Origin: an uncultured Desulfuromonas sp.
GTDB taxonomy: Bacteria; Desulfobacterota; Desulfuromonadia; Desulfuromonadales; Desulfuromonadaceae
DNA: 64,000 bases
Direction of reading: 5' to 3'
Assembly: GCF_963678835.1 (NCBI RefSeq)
Contig: NZ_OY787469.1
Coordinates: 3,100,001 to 3,164,000, forward strand
The notes under the pieces were generated by a model that worked only from the letters and a program-made list of their open reading frames with translations, had not been told where the DNA came from and did no database searches. The translations under genes and the position numbers were made by a program. Shown one piece after another: positions 34,324 to 43,525 of the stretch (the stretch's first letter is position 1; every line of letters begins with the position of its first letter).

Positions 34324-35412
34324 CTATGCCACACGTTTGGAATAGCGGTATGTCGGTTCCGGACGGCCCGGTCTCAAACAGTTCCACTGTTCTTGATACA
34401 CATTGATCCCAATGCTGGACTGCTCTAATGCCTGCCGGATGATGCGCCGTAATTCTTCGGGACAGGTTTCCACCCGCGCATTAATGGTCATCGTTGCATG
34501 GGGTGCCGACGTTATCTCGCCGCGAATTTTGGGCTTAATCTCTGCTCCGGTCAGGTTGGCAAACACCACCTGAGATTCGCTTTCAATAATCAGTTTGACA
34601 TGTCCGATCGGCAGATTTCTTTCGCTAAACTGCTGATGCAGCCGGGTCATAATCGTGTCAGCAAAGGTGTGCCAGACACCTGTGGTGGCGCGCAGTTCAA
34701 AACGGGCGTTCAGCCAACCAAGCACGGCCTCCCCTTCTGCGTAGCGATCGTAATCAAGATCCAGAAGCGTGTTTCCGGCGGTGGTTTTATGCAGGACATG
34801 ATCGAGCCAGTCGTCCAATCCAACATTTTTTTCCGTACTGAGCGGCTGAACAATGGCTGAAGGGAACGCCTTTCTCACCTGGGAAAGCAGATCATCAACC
34901 ATCGACAGTGTCAGCAGGTCAACCTTACTGATCAGAATCAGATCCGCTTCTTCCAACTGCTTGCGGTAGATATAGGCTGCGCTATCGTGAAGACCGGCAG
35001 TTCCTCCAGCCAGAATGGCACCGAGTTTGATTGGGTCGGCTAAAACGGTCAGGGGACTGATCAGCAGCCGTGATTGCAGCTGATCCTTCAACGGTTGAAT
35101 GATGGTTGCTGACAGATCGGTGCAGCTACCAACCGGTTCAGCCAGCACAATATCGGCATCAAACGTTTTCTTGAGCTGATCCATGGCATCCAGCAGCCCT
35201 TGAAAATTGCAACAGAAGCAACTGCCACTGACTTCGGCCACGCCGGCCCCGGACCGGACAAGCATTCTCGTATCGACCAGATGGGTCGCCTGATCATTGG
35301 TGATTAAGCCAACCTTCAGCCCTTGCAGGGATAGTTTATGCGCTGTTTCCGCGAGTAACGTGGTCTTCCCGGCACCCAGAAAACCACCGACTAAAATCAA
35401 ACGGCAAGACAT
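34324..35412 (-). CDS. CobW/COG0523-family GTPase (metallochaperone type)
   Basis: About 362 residues from ATG 35412 with a GGAG site upstream; the longer frame to 35580 overlaps the aquaporin gene and is not needed. P-loop GGFLGAGKTTL at about 8-18; the metal-binding CxCC motif GSCFCCNF; VLAEPVGSCTDL; LILISKVDLL as the G4 motif. The C-terminal half is unlike CobW proper and ends with a YRYSKRVA tail. COG0523 GTPases deliver metal ions (Zn, Co, Fe) to client proteins. Its place in this operon suggests it serves the radical SAM/ArsM-like fusion or another metalloprotein of the string. Confidence 0.87.
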   Translation of the reverse strand: MSCRLILVGGFLGAGKTTLLAETAHKLSLQGLKVGLITNDQATHLVDTRMLVRSGAGVAEVSGSCFCCNFQGLLDAMDQLKKTFDADIVLAEPVGSCTDLSATIIQPLKDQLQSRLLISPLTVLADPIKLGAILAGGTAGLHDSAAYIYRKQLEEADLILISKVDLLTLSMVDDLLSQVRKAFPSAIVQPLSTEKNVGLDDWLDHVLHKTTAGNTLLDLDYDRYAEGEAVLGWLNARFELRATTGVWHTFADTIMTRLHQQFSERNLPIGHVKLIIESESQVVFANLTGAEIKPKIRGEITSAPHATMTINARVETCPEELRRIIRQALEQSSIGINVYQEQWNCLRPGRPEPTYRYSKRVA

Positions 35413-35423
35413 CGATAAAACTC

Positions 35424-36239
35424 CTAATGACGCTCTGTGCAGGTCGTGCAAACCTGATTCATCGCGGGTTCCAACAGATACATAAAAAAGAGCGCAGCAA
35501 GTTGCCCGCCGATGACCGGTGCGATCACATAAACCCAGAAGAAACCACCACAATGGTCGGGGAAAGCGGCGCTGCCCCACCCTGCCAGCCAGGTGACCAG
35601 GCGAGGGCCGAAATCACGGGCCGGATTCAGCCCGGCCTGGGTCAAGGGAGCGATCAGACAGATCACTAATGTGACCGTCAAACCGATAAAAACGGGCGCA
35701 AGGGCATTGTCCGGACGTCCGACATTACATCCCTCGGTCAGCGCAAAAATCATCAACACCAACACAAACGTGCCAAATGCTTCGGCAATCATGGCCAGCG
35801 ATAATGAAACAACTGCCGGCCCCGTCGGGTTTGGATAATAGTCACCAAAGATCATGGCCAGCCTGATCGACTCGCTTGATCCTCGTGCAATGCCGTGCAC
35901 TGTTTCAAATGCCAGAATCGACGGCGAAAACAACAGATAGATCACCACCCCGGCGAAGAATGCGCCTAAAAACTGTCCGCTAAGATAAACCGGTAGTTTC
36001 TCTGCCCGCATTCGTCGCCCCAGAACCATGGCTAAACTGACCGCCGGATTTAAATGAGCACAAGAAAGGTGTCGTGTAAGATAGATGGCCAGACTCACTC
36101 CGAGTCCCCAAACCAGGGCAACTTGAAATAACCCCTGCAGTGAACCGAACAAGACTGAAACCGCAACGGCACCACATCCAAACAGCACTAACATAAATGT
36201 CCCAAGCAACTCGCCCAGGAATTCCCGAAATACGCTCAT
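35424..36239 (-). CDS. Aquaglyceroporin (MIP family, GlpF-like)
   Basis: 271 residues, six membrane helices and two half-helices with the NPA signatures HLNPAVSLA and LNPARDFGPR. The Asp after the second NPAR (NPARD) is a mark of glycerol facilitators rather than water channels. GlpF-type channels also pass arsenite/arsenic trihydroxide and other small neutral solutes. No glycerol catabolic genes are nearby, while the operon encodes an ArsM-like fusion, so a metalloid channel is a reasonable alternative. The C-terminus has a CTTCTERH tail. 11 bp separate it from the CobW gene. Confidence 0.93.
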   Translation of the reverse strand: MSVFREFLGELLGTFMLVLFGCGAVAVSVLFGSLQGLFQVALVWGLGVSLAIYLTRHLSCAHLNPAVSLAMVLGRRMRAEKLPVYLSGQFLGAFFAGVVIYLLFSPSILAFETVHGIARGSSESIRLAMIFGDYYPNPTGPAVVSLSLAMIAEAFGTFVLVLMIFALTEGCNVGRPDNALAPVFIGLTVTLVICLIAPLTQAGLNPARDFGPRLVTWLAGWGSAAFPDHCGGFFWVYVIAPVIGGQLAALFFMYLLEPAMNQVCTTCTERH

Positions 36240-36393
36240 ATGCTCTAGTTCCTTTTACCCGCCTGGGCTGTCAGACACACGTCTCCCTGCCGATGACAAC
36301 GTTCAGCGTCATATCCAAAATACATAAAGATGACTGCACATCAGCCGGTGGCTGCGAGCAGATTCTTGTTAAAGAAACGGTGGCCGAAAAAGA

Positions 36394-37113
36394 TCAGGCC
36401 AGAGAGAATACGGGAGGGGGGAGTGCGGAATAGCGCGGCTCTGGAATTCGATCAGTGAGGAACTGACCCCTTGCGGTGGATTGAGAATGGATGGATGGGT
36501 AAACGTTGAGCCAGACATGGACCAGCTTCATCAATAAAGAAGCATTTTTTCGTCCATCTGTTGCATGATCAATATCACGGCGTCGTGGCAATTGCTCGCA
36601 ACAGCGACGGCTGTCGGCAAGGCGCTCGATCAAATGGGAAAAAAGGTGAGATTGTCGCCAGGGCAGGTTATTAAAAAATCGAACATCCTCTTTTCCCAGA
36701 CCGGCCAGATAAAAACCGCCGTCACAACTTGGGCCAAGAACAACTCCGTCGCTGTGCAGAGCCTGCTGAATATCGCTGCTGTCGAGAGTCGGAATATCTC
36801 CCCCGACCGCCACCACCCGCTCATAACCGAGAGCAAAGGTGTCTTGCAAGGCAGTGCAGAAACATTCATTGAGATTACTGCCGCGTTGCGGCACGTAGGT
36901 GGCACCTGTTAAAAGTGGCGCTTCGCCATCTTGAACAACAACAATATCAGCCTGATGAATACGCTGCAGCAGATCGTAGGTCCGGTAGATCATCGCCTGA
37001 TGGATCGACTGATCCATCCGCCGACCAAAGCCGAAAGATTTGCCTTTGCCCTCCCCCTGAATAAACAGGAGCAGGGCCTGGCGTTTTGCTATGTTCATCT
37101 GCTGAGCCGGCAT
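36394..37113 (-). CDS. DUF2064 / TIGR04282-type glycosyltransferase-like protein
   Basis: 239 residues. The first 190 follow DUF2064: YERVVAVGGDIPTLDSSDIQQAL with the GD.P.L motif, and GVVLGPSCDGGFYLAGL, the conserved nucleotide-sugar-like GP..DGG loop, which is altered in the paralogue at 23332. The C-terminal 50 residues (SLLMKLVHVWLN...PPVFSLA) are low in similarity and may be a frameshifted or variable tail. In some genomes the family lies with ArsM and ArsS and is named as an arsenosugar-synthesis glycosyltransferase. The presence of an ArsM-like fusion and an aquaglyceroporin in the same string agrees with that, but no ArsS is here. Confidence 0.78.
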   Translation of the reverse strand: MPAQQMNIAKRQALLLFIQGEGKGKSFGFGRRMDQSIHQAMIYRTYDLLQRIHQADIVVVQDGEAPLLTGATYVPQRGSNLNECFCTALQDTFALGYERVVAVGGDIPTLDSSDIQQALHSDGVVLGPSCDGGFYLAGLGKEDVRFFNNLPWRQSHLFSHLIERLADSRRCCEQLPRRRDIDHATDGRKNASLLMKLVHVWLNVYPSIHSQSTARGQFLTDRIPEPRYSALPPPVFSLA

Positions 37114-37133
37114 GATATTCCCTGTTTAGAATC

Positions 37134-37541
37134 TTAACGGGCCTGGGCGGCCTGAGCTTCTAAAGCTCGGGCTTCTTCCTCGATCTCTTGCTCGACTTTG
37201 CCGAAGTCAAACTTGGCATCCTTGGGACGCACAGGCAGGCCATCCTGGTCGACTTGCTTCAGGTCAACTTCCAGAATCTTAACCTTGACCATTTTTTCGC
37301 TTTGCCATTTGATATCCAGGTCGATAAACGCTTTGGTGTCTTCATTGTCCAAGCGCAACTCGGAGTCATTTTTGTTTTCCAAAAGTTTGTGGGCAAAACT
37401 CTCGATCAAACGGTAAACTTCCAGAAAGTTCACCTTCTGTGCCCCCAATTCTTCAATGAGCTCTCTGGTCATGTCGATGGAAACCTCAACATCATCAATT
37501 TTGGTGGTAAATGCCGGTAGTTTTTTCTCTGTTTTGCTCAT
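37134..37541 (-). CDS. Hypothetical acidic protein, 135 residues
   Basis: AAGGA precedes the ATG at 37541. Highly charged and acidic, with no Cys, signal or membrane segment. The N-terminal half (TTKIDDVEVSIDMTRELIEELGAQKVNFLEVYRLIESFAHKLLENKN) looks like a small alpha/beta domain. The end (FDFGKVEQEIEEEARALEAQAAQAR) is likely a coiled coil. I do not recognise the family. It sits between moaA and a DUF2064 gene, with 47- and 20-bp gaps, so it is part of the long operon. Confidence 0.7.
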   Translation of the reverse strand: MSKTEKKLPAFTTKIDDVEVSIDMTRELIEELGAQKVNFLEVYRLIESFAHKLLENKNDSELRLDNEDTKAFIDLDIKWQSEKMVKVKILEVDLKQVDQDGLPVRPKDAKFDFGKVEQEIEEEARALEAQAAQAR

Positions 37542-37588
37542 ATCTTCAGTCCTTTGCTATGTTTTGCCCATTTACGATTGGTTGTGCT

Positions 37589-38569
37589 TTAGCCACCAAC
37601 CTGCGACATCAAAAAGTTTTCGTGCTCATACCCATCAATGGACAGGGCATGGCATTGCGGTTTATTTTCAACCAGCTCTTCGAGTTTGCGCCTGACGCCA
37701 ATTTGACTGCGGTTGCGCAGCGATGGAGCCAGATCGATCTCATGGTTGGAAAACAGGCAACTCTTGGCCTTACCGGTCGAGGTGATCCTGATGCGGTTAC
37801 ACGTCGCACAGAAATGCCCTGAAACAGCGGTAATAATGCCGATGGATCCCTGAGCGCCGGCAATCCGATAATCCTTCGATGGCCCGGCGTAAGGCCCCTT
37901 TTCAACCTCTTGCAGTTCATATTTACCGGCAATACGGTCGAGAATTTCCTGCCCCGAGATCACTTGTTTTTGCCAATCGGCCAGATCCAGCGTCGGCATG
38001 TATTCGATAAAACGCACGGAATAGCCATAATCTCTGGTCATTTCGGTGAAATCGAAAATTTCATCGTCATTAAAACCACGCATGGCCACCACGTTGATTT
38101 TAGGGGGAGGGAAACCTGCTTTTTCGGCAGCTTTTAAACCGGCAAACACTTTTTTCAAGTCGCCGCCATGAGTGATATGCCGATACTTGTCTTCCTGCAG
38201 TGAATCCATGCTGATATTCAAACGCTGAACTCCCGCCTGGAACAGATCGTGTGCCATTTCAGGCAGCAGGATGCCGTTGGTCGAGATCGCCAGATGTCGC
38301 AGGCCGTCGATGGTCGAGAGCCGTTCCAGAAACGGGACGATTCCATTGCGCACTAACGGCTCACCGCCGGTGACGCGAATTTTCTCTATTCCCATGGAAA
38401 CAGCGGCTTTCGCGATGAGGTGCAGACTTTCGTAGGGCAGGATGTCGCTGTGCTGACAGGCCGCAACGCCATCCGCCGACATGCAATATTTACAGCGGAG
38501 GTTGCAACGATCTGTCACTGACAAGCGCAGGTAATTGATTTGGCGTCCAAAAGAATCGATCAATTTCAT
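37589..38569 (-). CDS. moaA: GTP 3',8-cyclase MoaA
   Basis: 326 residues from the ATG at 38569, which overlaps the TGA of the upstream gene. It carries the radical SAM motif CNLRCKYCM (YLRLSVTDRCNLRCKYCM) and VTGGEPLVRNGI, and the C-terminal second cluster ligands in FCATCNRIRITSTGKAKSCLFSNHEIDLAP (C-x2-C-x13-C). MoaA uses SAM to convert GTP into 3',8-cyclo-7,8-dihydro-GTP for MoaC. The usual GG end is replaced: the protein ends LMSQVGG, so the C-terminal GG that supplies the active-site arginine pocket is present. It sits in the long operon at 28652-40525, not beside moaC. Confidence 0.95.
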   Translation of the reverse strand: MKLIDSFGRQINYLRLSVTDRCNLRCKYCMSADGVAACQHSDILPYESLHLIAKAAVSMGIEKIRVTGGEPLVRNGIVPFLERLSTIDGLRHLAISTNGILLPEMAHDLFQAGVQRLNISMDSLQEDKYRHITHGGDLKKVFAGLKAAEKAGFPPPKINVVAMRGFNDDEIFDFTEMTRDYGYSVRFIEYMPTLDLADWQKQVISGQEILDRIAGKYELQEVEKGPYAGPSKDYRIAGAQGSIGIITAVSGHFCATCNRIRITSTGKAKSCLFSNHEIDLAPSLRNRSQIGVRRKLEELVENKPQCHALSIDGYEHENFLMSQVGG

Positions 38570-39234
38570 GATTTTCTCACTTTTAAACAAGCAGGGTTAT
38601 CTTGCGATAAACTACCGAATTCATTATTCGGAACATCAACCAGCTTCTCGTCGACAAAAAGCTTATCTGCCAACCAGTTGTTGGCCAGAGGTGTCTGCCC
38701 CAGCCATTTTCCAATAGAGTAATAAGACCGATCACCGGCACTGCCGATCAGTGGTCTGATTTTCTCGACCGACGGCAAACCGTTTTCACCCAGAGCCTCT
38801 TCATCGGCCTTAACATCCATCACCTGGCCAATAAATTGCGTATGAGACCCGATCTCCAGCATGTGCAGTAACGAGCATTCCATTATCAGTGGAAATTCCT
38901 CCACATAGGGCGCATCGACAACGCTGCTTCGCACCGGGGTCAGCCCGGTGGCAAAAAACTTGTTGACTAAGACTCCTGAAACACTGCCGACAAAATCGGT
39001 TTCAATCAGAAAATCCCGTGATGGAATGCCGATGGTAAAGGCCTGATGCTCAACAATGTTGGCATAGGTCGATCGGCTGGCGCGTAATGAAACAGCAACA
39101 CAGGCCGGGGTCGTACAGCAAATTGAGGCCCAAGAAGCAACCATGATGTTAGGTTGTGCGCTGGACCCATAGCTTCCGATCACCCAGACAGGTGAAGGGA
39201 CAGCTAACGCTTTACTTCCAAGTGAAATCTTCAT
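38566..39234 (-). CDS. Flavin reductase-like / flavoredoxin protein
   Basis: 222 residues from ATG 39234 (MKISLGSKAL, GAGGGG just upstream). The FMN-binding split-barrel pattern is seen: VIGSYGSSAQPNIMVASWASICCTTPACVAVSLRASRSTYANI, FTIGIPSRDFLIETDFVGSVSG, and PLIMECSLLHMLEIGSHTQFIGQVMDV. Flavoredoxins bind FMN and pass electrons between ferredoxin-like partners or reduce flavins. It overlaps the PhnP-like gene by 23 bp and moaA by 4 bp. It could supply reduced flavin or electrons to radical SAM enzymes of the operon (inference). Confidence 0.85.
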   Translation of the reverse strand: MKISLGSKALAVPSPVWVIGSYGSSAQPNIMVASWASICCTTPACVAVSLRASRSTYANIVEHQAFTIGIPSRDFLIETDFVGSVSGVLVNKFFATGLTPVRSSVVDAPYVEEFPLIMECSLLHMLEIGSHTQFIGQVMDVKADEEALGENGLPSVEKIRPLIGSAGDRSYYSIGKWLGQTPLANNWLADKLFVDEKLVDVPNNEFGSLSQDNPACLKVRKS

Positions 39235-40033
39235 CAGCCCCTCGCGATAGATTGAACAGCATACCGTCATGCGCCAAAAAAACATTCGGCAGATCACTCA
39301 AGCGCTCGTTCAGCTTCTCCACTGTGACCGGGTTGCCGTAATGAATCGCCAGATGTGTCAGGACGGTATTTTTTGCCCTGATGCTTTTGCCCAGTTCGAT
39401 CGCCTCGGCTATGGACATATGGCTGTCAGGAAACCAGTTGGTATCACTGAAAGTCGCATCGCAAATGAGACAATCGATCGCGTCAACCTGACGTTTGGTC
39501 AGGTTGGGCAAACCGGATGTATCCGGGAAATAGGCAAGTTTTGTGGCCTCCGACTCAATCAGGAAACCGGCGGTCTCAATCCCATGGTTGGCTGGAAGCG
39601 CAGTGATTCCCACATCACCACGTGTGTATGTCTTCCCAAACTCCCATGGCTGTGGCACCAAGACATCGTGCAGATAGGGAAATGCCGCGTGAAAACTGTC
39701 GACGGCGGACGGCGGCAGATAGAGAGGAATCGGTTCTTTGCGATCAAGCTTGACGTAATATTCCATCTCACCGAGCCCACCAAAATGATCAAAGTGCCAA
39801 TGCGTCAGAAAAATTCCGTCGATTCCGTCAAGCTGCTCACGCACTAATTGCGTTCTAAGATCCGGAGAGGTATCAATCAGATAATTCGAGTTGCCCGAGT
39901 GGAGCAAGGCTCCGCTACGCGTCCGACAACAGCGATCATCCGCACGTGCTTCGCGGCATCCACAGCAATCGCAAAAAAACGATGGAACGCCTGGTCCAGC
40001 ACCTGAGCCGAGAATTTTGAATGAGCTCTCCAT
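39212..40033 (-). CDS. PhnP-like metallo-beta-lactamase-fold phosphodiesterase
   Basis: Start set at 40033, with GAGGA 4 bases upstream, giving MESSFKILGSGAGPGVPSFFCDCCGCREA; an ATG at 40057 is possible. About 273 residues. The CDCCGC zinc-binding cluster near the N-terminus is the extra metal site of PhnP-type cyclic phosphodiesterases. LTHWHFDHFGGLGEMEYYV is the HxHxDH motif, with NHGIETAGFLIE, YFPDTSGLP, DATFSD and LTHLAIHYG completing the metal ligands. PhnP hydrolyses phosphoribosyl 1,2-cyclic phosphate in phosphonate catabolism, but no phn genes are present; another cyclic phosphodiester is likely. It is part of the 28652-40525 operon. Confidence 0.85.
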   Translation of the reverse strand: MESSFKILGSGAGPGVPSFFCDCCGCREARADDRCCRTRSGALLHSGNSNYLIDTSPDLRTQLVREQLDGIDGIFLTHWHFDHFGGLGEMEYYVKLDRKEPIPLYLPPSAVDSFHAAFPYLHDVLVPQPWEFGKTYTRGDVGITALPANHGIETAGFLIESEATKLAYFPDTSGLPNLTKRQVDAIDCLICDATFSDTNWFPDSHMSIAEAIELGKSIRAKNTVLTHLAIHYGNPVTVEKLNERLSDLPNVFLAHDGMLFNLSRGADEDFTWK

Positions 40034-40060
40034 AGCTTCCTCAATTGGTTCTCTCATTGT

Positions 40061-40525
40061 TCACTGCCCCTGATAAACCATCGCTGCGGATGCACATTGA
40101 AGGACATCGGGGCAGACGTCACACTGACGATTAAAAGGTTCACTCAGTTGCTCGAAAGCACAATCAACCAAACCGTTTTTCAGATAGAACCCCCGGCTAC
40201 TGCCTCTGGAGACGGTGGTGACACGGTAGCTCTGCTGAGGTGCGCCAACAGCATCACGGCAATACTTCCAAGGATTTTCCAACATCGGTTGCAGTAATTT
40301 TTTTCCAAGTCCACAGCTACGACCATCAGCCTGCACAACAATTGTCAGTAAGTGAAAAAGGTCGATATCCAGCTGGTAGAGCAGGCCACCGCCATAAATT
40401 GCCGTATGGTCTTTTAAGATGACGTGGTCTTCGATAGCGCCGACCACGGCCATATCACTCGCGGAAAAAATACTGCTCAGCACTTCTTCTTCTGCAGCAG
40501 TTGCGAATTCAATTTGATATGGCAT
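40061..40525 (-). CDS. GNAT-family acetyltransferase with Cys-rich C-terminus
   Basis: 154 residues, GGAGG before the ATG at 40525. The core has the GNAT pattern: LDIDLFHLLTIVVQADGRSCGLGKKLLQPMLE (acetyl-CoA site as R..G.GK), and YRVTTVSRGSSRGFYLKNGLVDCAFEQL as the C-terminal motif. The last 25 residues (CDVCPDVLQCASAAMVY) add a C-x2-C-x5-C tail, an uncommon appendage for GNAT enzymes, suggesting a metal or Fe-S site. It is the first gene of the long minus-strand operon. The substrate is unknown. Confidence 0.78.
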   Translation of the reverse strand: MPYQIEFATAAEEEVLSSIFSASDMAVVGAIEDHVILKDHTAIYGGGLLYQLDIDLFHLLTIVVQADGRSCGLGKKLLQPMLENPWKYCRDAVGAPQQSYRVTTVSRGSSRGFYLKNGLVDCAFEQLSEPFNRQCDVCPDVLQCASAAMVYQGQ

Positions 40526-41155
40526 CTAAGTCCTCCGGTCGATTTTATTCGGCTTTAAATTCGTCAAAAAAGCTATAACTATCTAAAAATAAAGATAATT
40601 TACAGACAGAAAATAATTATCGACAACGTTTATCTTTCTGTGTTTGTCTGATGTGAGCAATAAAGGTGCCACTATCTTATTTTTTTTATTAAGTGCGCGG
40701 TTTCTAAACACTCTGCCTCAAAACGGAACAATGACCAGGACAGTTTGGAGGGAAATTGAACAGGGAAGTTTTGTTTTATTTTGAGATTGGCCAAACGTGT
40801 CGTGTCATTTTGAAACGAACGTTCGGCAGGTAAATAAAACGGAGAACCGGGGTGTTTTTTAAAAAAATTATAAGATCTAACCCCCCACAATTTCGACGAA
40901 AGTGAGATGAAGTAGAAAGCTCAGTGATGCCACGTAGGGCACAATGCCCACTTTTCTCAGTGGCATTACTCACATTAATATGAGCTATTTGAAAAATTGA
41001 TCACTTATCAGTAACTTATTGACATATCAGGCCTAAAAGGCTGAGGGAAGATTAGAAAGAACATCGTTATTGAAAGCTGTTTTTTACCGGTATGAAACTT
41101 GCAGAATAGTCTTTCGATTAGACTTATACATCTTCAGTTCAAAGGAGAACGACAT
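40526..41155. other. Divergent control region, AT-rich, about 630 bp
   Basis: It lies between the GNAT gene (minus) and the sigma-54 activator gene (plus). No ORF with a good ribosome-binding site is supported. It contains a nested inverted repeat, AGTGATGCCAC...GTGGCATTACT (about 40922-40971), enclosing GGGCA-CAA-TGCCC, and a TTGACA at 41019-41024 without a clear -10 partner. These may be control elements for one or both directions, but no assignment is possible. Confidence 0.4.
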
Positions 41156-43309
41156 ATGACGTTGCGAAAGCAGATTACAGAGATTTTAGGTACTCAGATC
41201 CTTTTTGCAAACGCCGAAAAAGATAAGCTGACAAAAAAGCGATGGCAAGAGATCCTTCGCTGCAAAGAAGAGTTTTTAAACAACCCCTCCGCTGATCCCA
41301 GCGACTATCCCTGTATGGACAAAGATGTCGCAGCCTCCTGGATGCGCTCTCGCAAAATGGGGGTCAATCCTCACAAAGTTGTGACCATCCCCAACGAAGA
41401 CCAGCTCACCAAACTTCGGGAACAACATCAGCAGCTCATTGAAATCACCTGTGAACAGATCAAACCCTGTAAAGATCAAATGATCACCTGTGGTTACATG
41501 TTTTATCTATTCGATAAATCCGGAATGATTCTGTGTCATGAAGGGGTTTGGCTTGAAGACCAGGTTAGCGACTCCGGCTCACGGATCGGCATTCTGGCAA
41601 ATGAGGAATCCGAAGGGACAACCGCTCACGGACTCTGTTTTCATCTAAAACGTCCCGTTCAATTGATCGGGCCGGAGAATTACTGTGTCCCCCTGCAAAA
41701 CAGGATTGCCTCGGCAGCACCGATCATGGGAGATGATGGCGAAGTGAAGGCAGCCATCGTCGTGCTCAGCCCCCCGCTGGTCGAAGATCTGGAAGACGAC
41801 AAGATTAACCACCTGTATATGCACACGCTTGGCCTGATCTCTTCAGTGGCAACCTCGATCGAAACTAAAATCAAGTTGGTGAACCACAATGAGTGTTTAG
41901 AAAAATCGCTTCAGGACGCCACAAAGCTCAATGAAGAGCTGAAAAAGGCGAAAGACAGCATGGCAAGTGCTCACGAAAGCCTCACCGCATCTTTTGCTTT
42001 TATCGATGAGGGGATGATTGCCGTTGACAATAAAGGCAAAATTCGTCAGATCAACAATGAGGCCATCCGAATTTTCAGGGCGCATCCTGAGGAGATCGGC
42101 AATCGAAATCTCAACGAGTTCCTCAGCGCAGATTCTTCCATCATGCACCGTGCGAATAAAGGGGAAAGCTTCACCGTCGATGAGTGCGTCAAGGTCGGCA
42201 CCAACAAAGCCAGACCCTACAGAATCTCTGTCCGCCCGATCCTGAATCAATACACCAAGAAGCTCGATATCGTCATTCTCAAGTTTATCAGTTGTGAAAA
42301 GCTGAACAATGCGCAAAGTAACAGATCGGGGAGATCGGCAACGTACAAGATTGAAGACATTCTTGGTGAAAGCGTGGCGATTAAATCAACCATTGCCCAA
42401 GCCAGCCGCTTTGCGGCATCACCGGAGAACATTCTGCTGATTGGCGAGAGCGGTACGGGAAAAGAATTGTTCGCCCATTCAATTCACAACATCTACCGTC
42501 CGAACGGCCCCTTCATGGCCGTCAACTGTGCCGCCCTGCCGAGAGAACTTGTCGGCAGTGAACTGTTCGGCTACGAAGGTGGCAGTTTCACCGGTGCTGA
42601 ACGTTGCGGCAAACCGGGCAAAATCGAACTGTCCGATGGCGGCACCCTGTTCCTCGATGAGATCGGCGATATGCCCTTGGAACACCAAGCAATATTACTG
42701 CGCAGCCTGCAAGATAAACGGGTGATGCGTATCGGCGGCAACCGTTATAAAGAAGTTGATTTCCGACTGGTTGCGGCAACAAACAAAGATTTACAGAAAA
42801 TGGTCGAGGAAAAAACCTTCCGTGAAGACCTGTATTACCGCATTTCGGTCCTCGGAATATTTATTCCGCCACTCAGAGAACGGGGCAAAGATATCTCGTT
42901 GTTAACCCGGCTGTTCATTCGCAATTACTGCCAACGCATGGGCTGGCAGGAACCGCAGCTGAGTCCTGAAACAGAAAAAATTATCAACCAATACAAATGG
43001 CCGGGAAATGTCCGGCAACTGCAGAACGCGATACATCACGCCATTAATACGACCAACAACAACGTCATTGAACCATCCAACCTGCCCGGTTACGTTCTGG
43101 ATGATACGACCTCACCGAGCTCTGCGGCACTACCCAGATTTGTCGGGGCCGGCGACCATAACCTGTGCATTAAAACAATTGAAAAAGAAGCGATTGAAGC
43201 CGCTCTTCTACGCGCCAACAACTGTATCCCGACGGCAGCGGAAATCGTTGGGTTGAGTCGATCAACCCTCTATCGGAAACTGAAGGATTACAATATCACG
43301 GTCAACTGA
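41156..43309 (+). CDS. Sigma-54-dependent activator (GAF-PAS-AAA+-Fis, AcoR/DhaR-like)
   Basis: 717 residues from ATG 41156 (AAAGGAG 8 bases upstream). The N-terminal half holds a GAF-type sensor (about 70-230, including YLFDKSGMILCHEG and GTTAHGLCFHLKRPVQLIGPENYC) and a PAS domain (about 280-380, FAFIDEGMIAVDNKGKIRQINNEAIRIF). The AAA+ domain has Walker A GESGTGKE (about 429), the sigma-54 contact loop as GSFTGA (about 476) in place of the usual GAFTGA, and Walker B LFLDEIGDMP. A Fis-type helix-turn-helix closes the protein (TAAEIVGLSRSTLYRKLKDY). It most likely activates the -24/-12 promoter at 43587 and possibly the other sigma-54 promoters of the window. Confidence 0.93.
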   Translation: MTLRKQITEILGTQILFANAEKDKLTKKRWQEILRCKEEFLNNPSADPSDYPCMDKDVAASWMRSRKMGVNPHKVVTIPNEDQLTKLREQHQQLIEITCEQIKPCKDQMITCGYMFYLFDKSGMILCHEGVWLEDQVSDSGSRIGILANEESEGTTAHGLCFHLKRPVQLIGPENYCVPLQNRIASAAPIMGDDGEVKAAIVVLSPPLVEDLEDDKINHLYMHTLGLISSVATSIETKIKLVNHNECLEKSLQDATKLNEELKKAKDSMASAHESLTASFAFIDEGMIAVDNKGKIRQINNEAIRIFRAHPEEIGNRNLNEFLSADSSIMHRANKGESFTVDECVKVGTNKARPYRISVRPILNQYTKKLDIVILKFISCEKLNNAQSNRSGRSATYKIEDILGESVAIKSTIAQASRFAASPENILLIGESGTGKELFAHSIHNIYRPNGPFMAVNCAALPRELVGSELFGYEGGSFTGAERCGKPGKIELSDGGTLFLDEIGDMPLEHQAILLRSLQDKRVMRIGGNRYKEVDFRLVAATNKDLQKMVEEKTFREDLYYRISVLGIFIPPLRERGKDISLLTRLFIRNYCQRMGWQEPQLSPETEKIINQYKWPGNVRQLQNAIHHAINTTNNNVIEPSNLPGYVLDDTTSPSSAALPRFVGAGDHNLCIKTIEKEAIEAALLRANNCIPTAAEIVGLSRSTLYRKLKDYNITVN

Positions 43310-43354
43310 TCCTCGACCGTTCCCCGCCCGTACCACCTCTATCGGTTCCAATCT

Positions 43355-43389
43355 TCCTCCTTGCGTTCAAGATGAAAACGCAAGGAGGA
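43355..43389 (+). terminator. Hairpin downstream of the activator gene
   Basis: TCCTCCTTGCGTT / AACGCAAGGAGGA, 13-bp perfect stem with a 9-base loop, 46 bases after the stop. No T-tract follows, so it may be factor-assisted. Confidence 0.55.
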
Positions 43390-43525
43390 TCACGGCCCTC
43401 CCCTCCCGGTCTCAAAATGAAACCCTGATCGCAGAAAAAGATTCTCATTACTAGAAAACCACTCCAGTTCGCCTGTCCAGCCGTCTAAACACATCCACTT
43501 TTGTTGATACCATTTGCCGCATTTT

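Noticed and set aside
40672..40973. Small minus-strand frames upstream of the sigma-54 activator
   Set aside because: Overlapping frames without ribosome-binding sites in an AT-rich control region; none shows a protein-like pattern.
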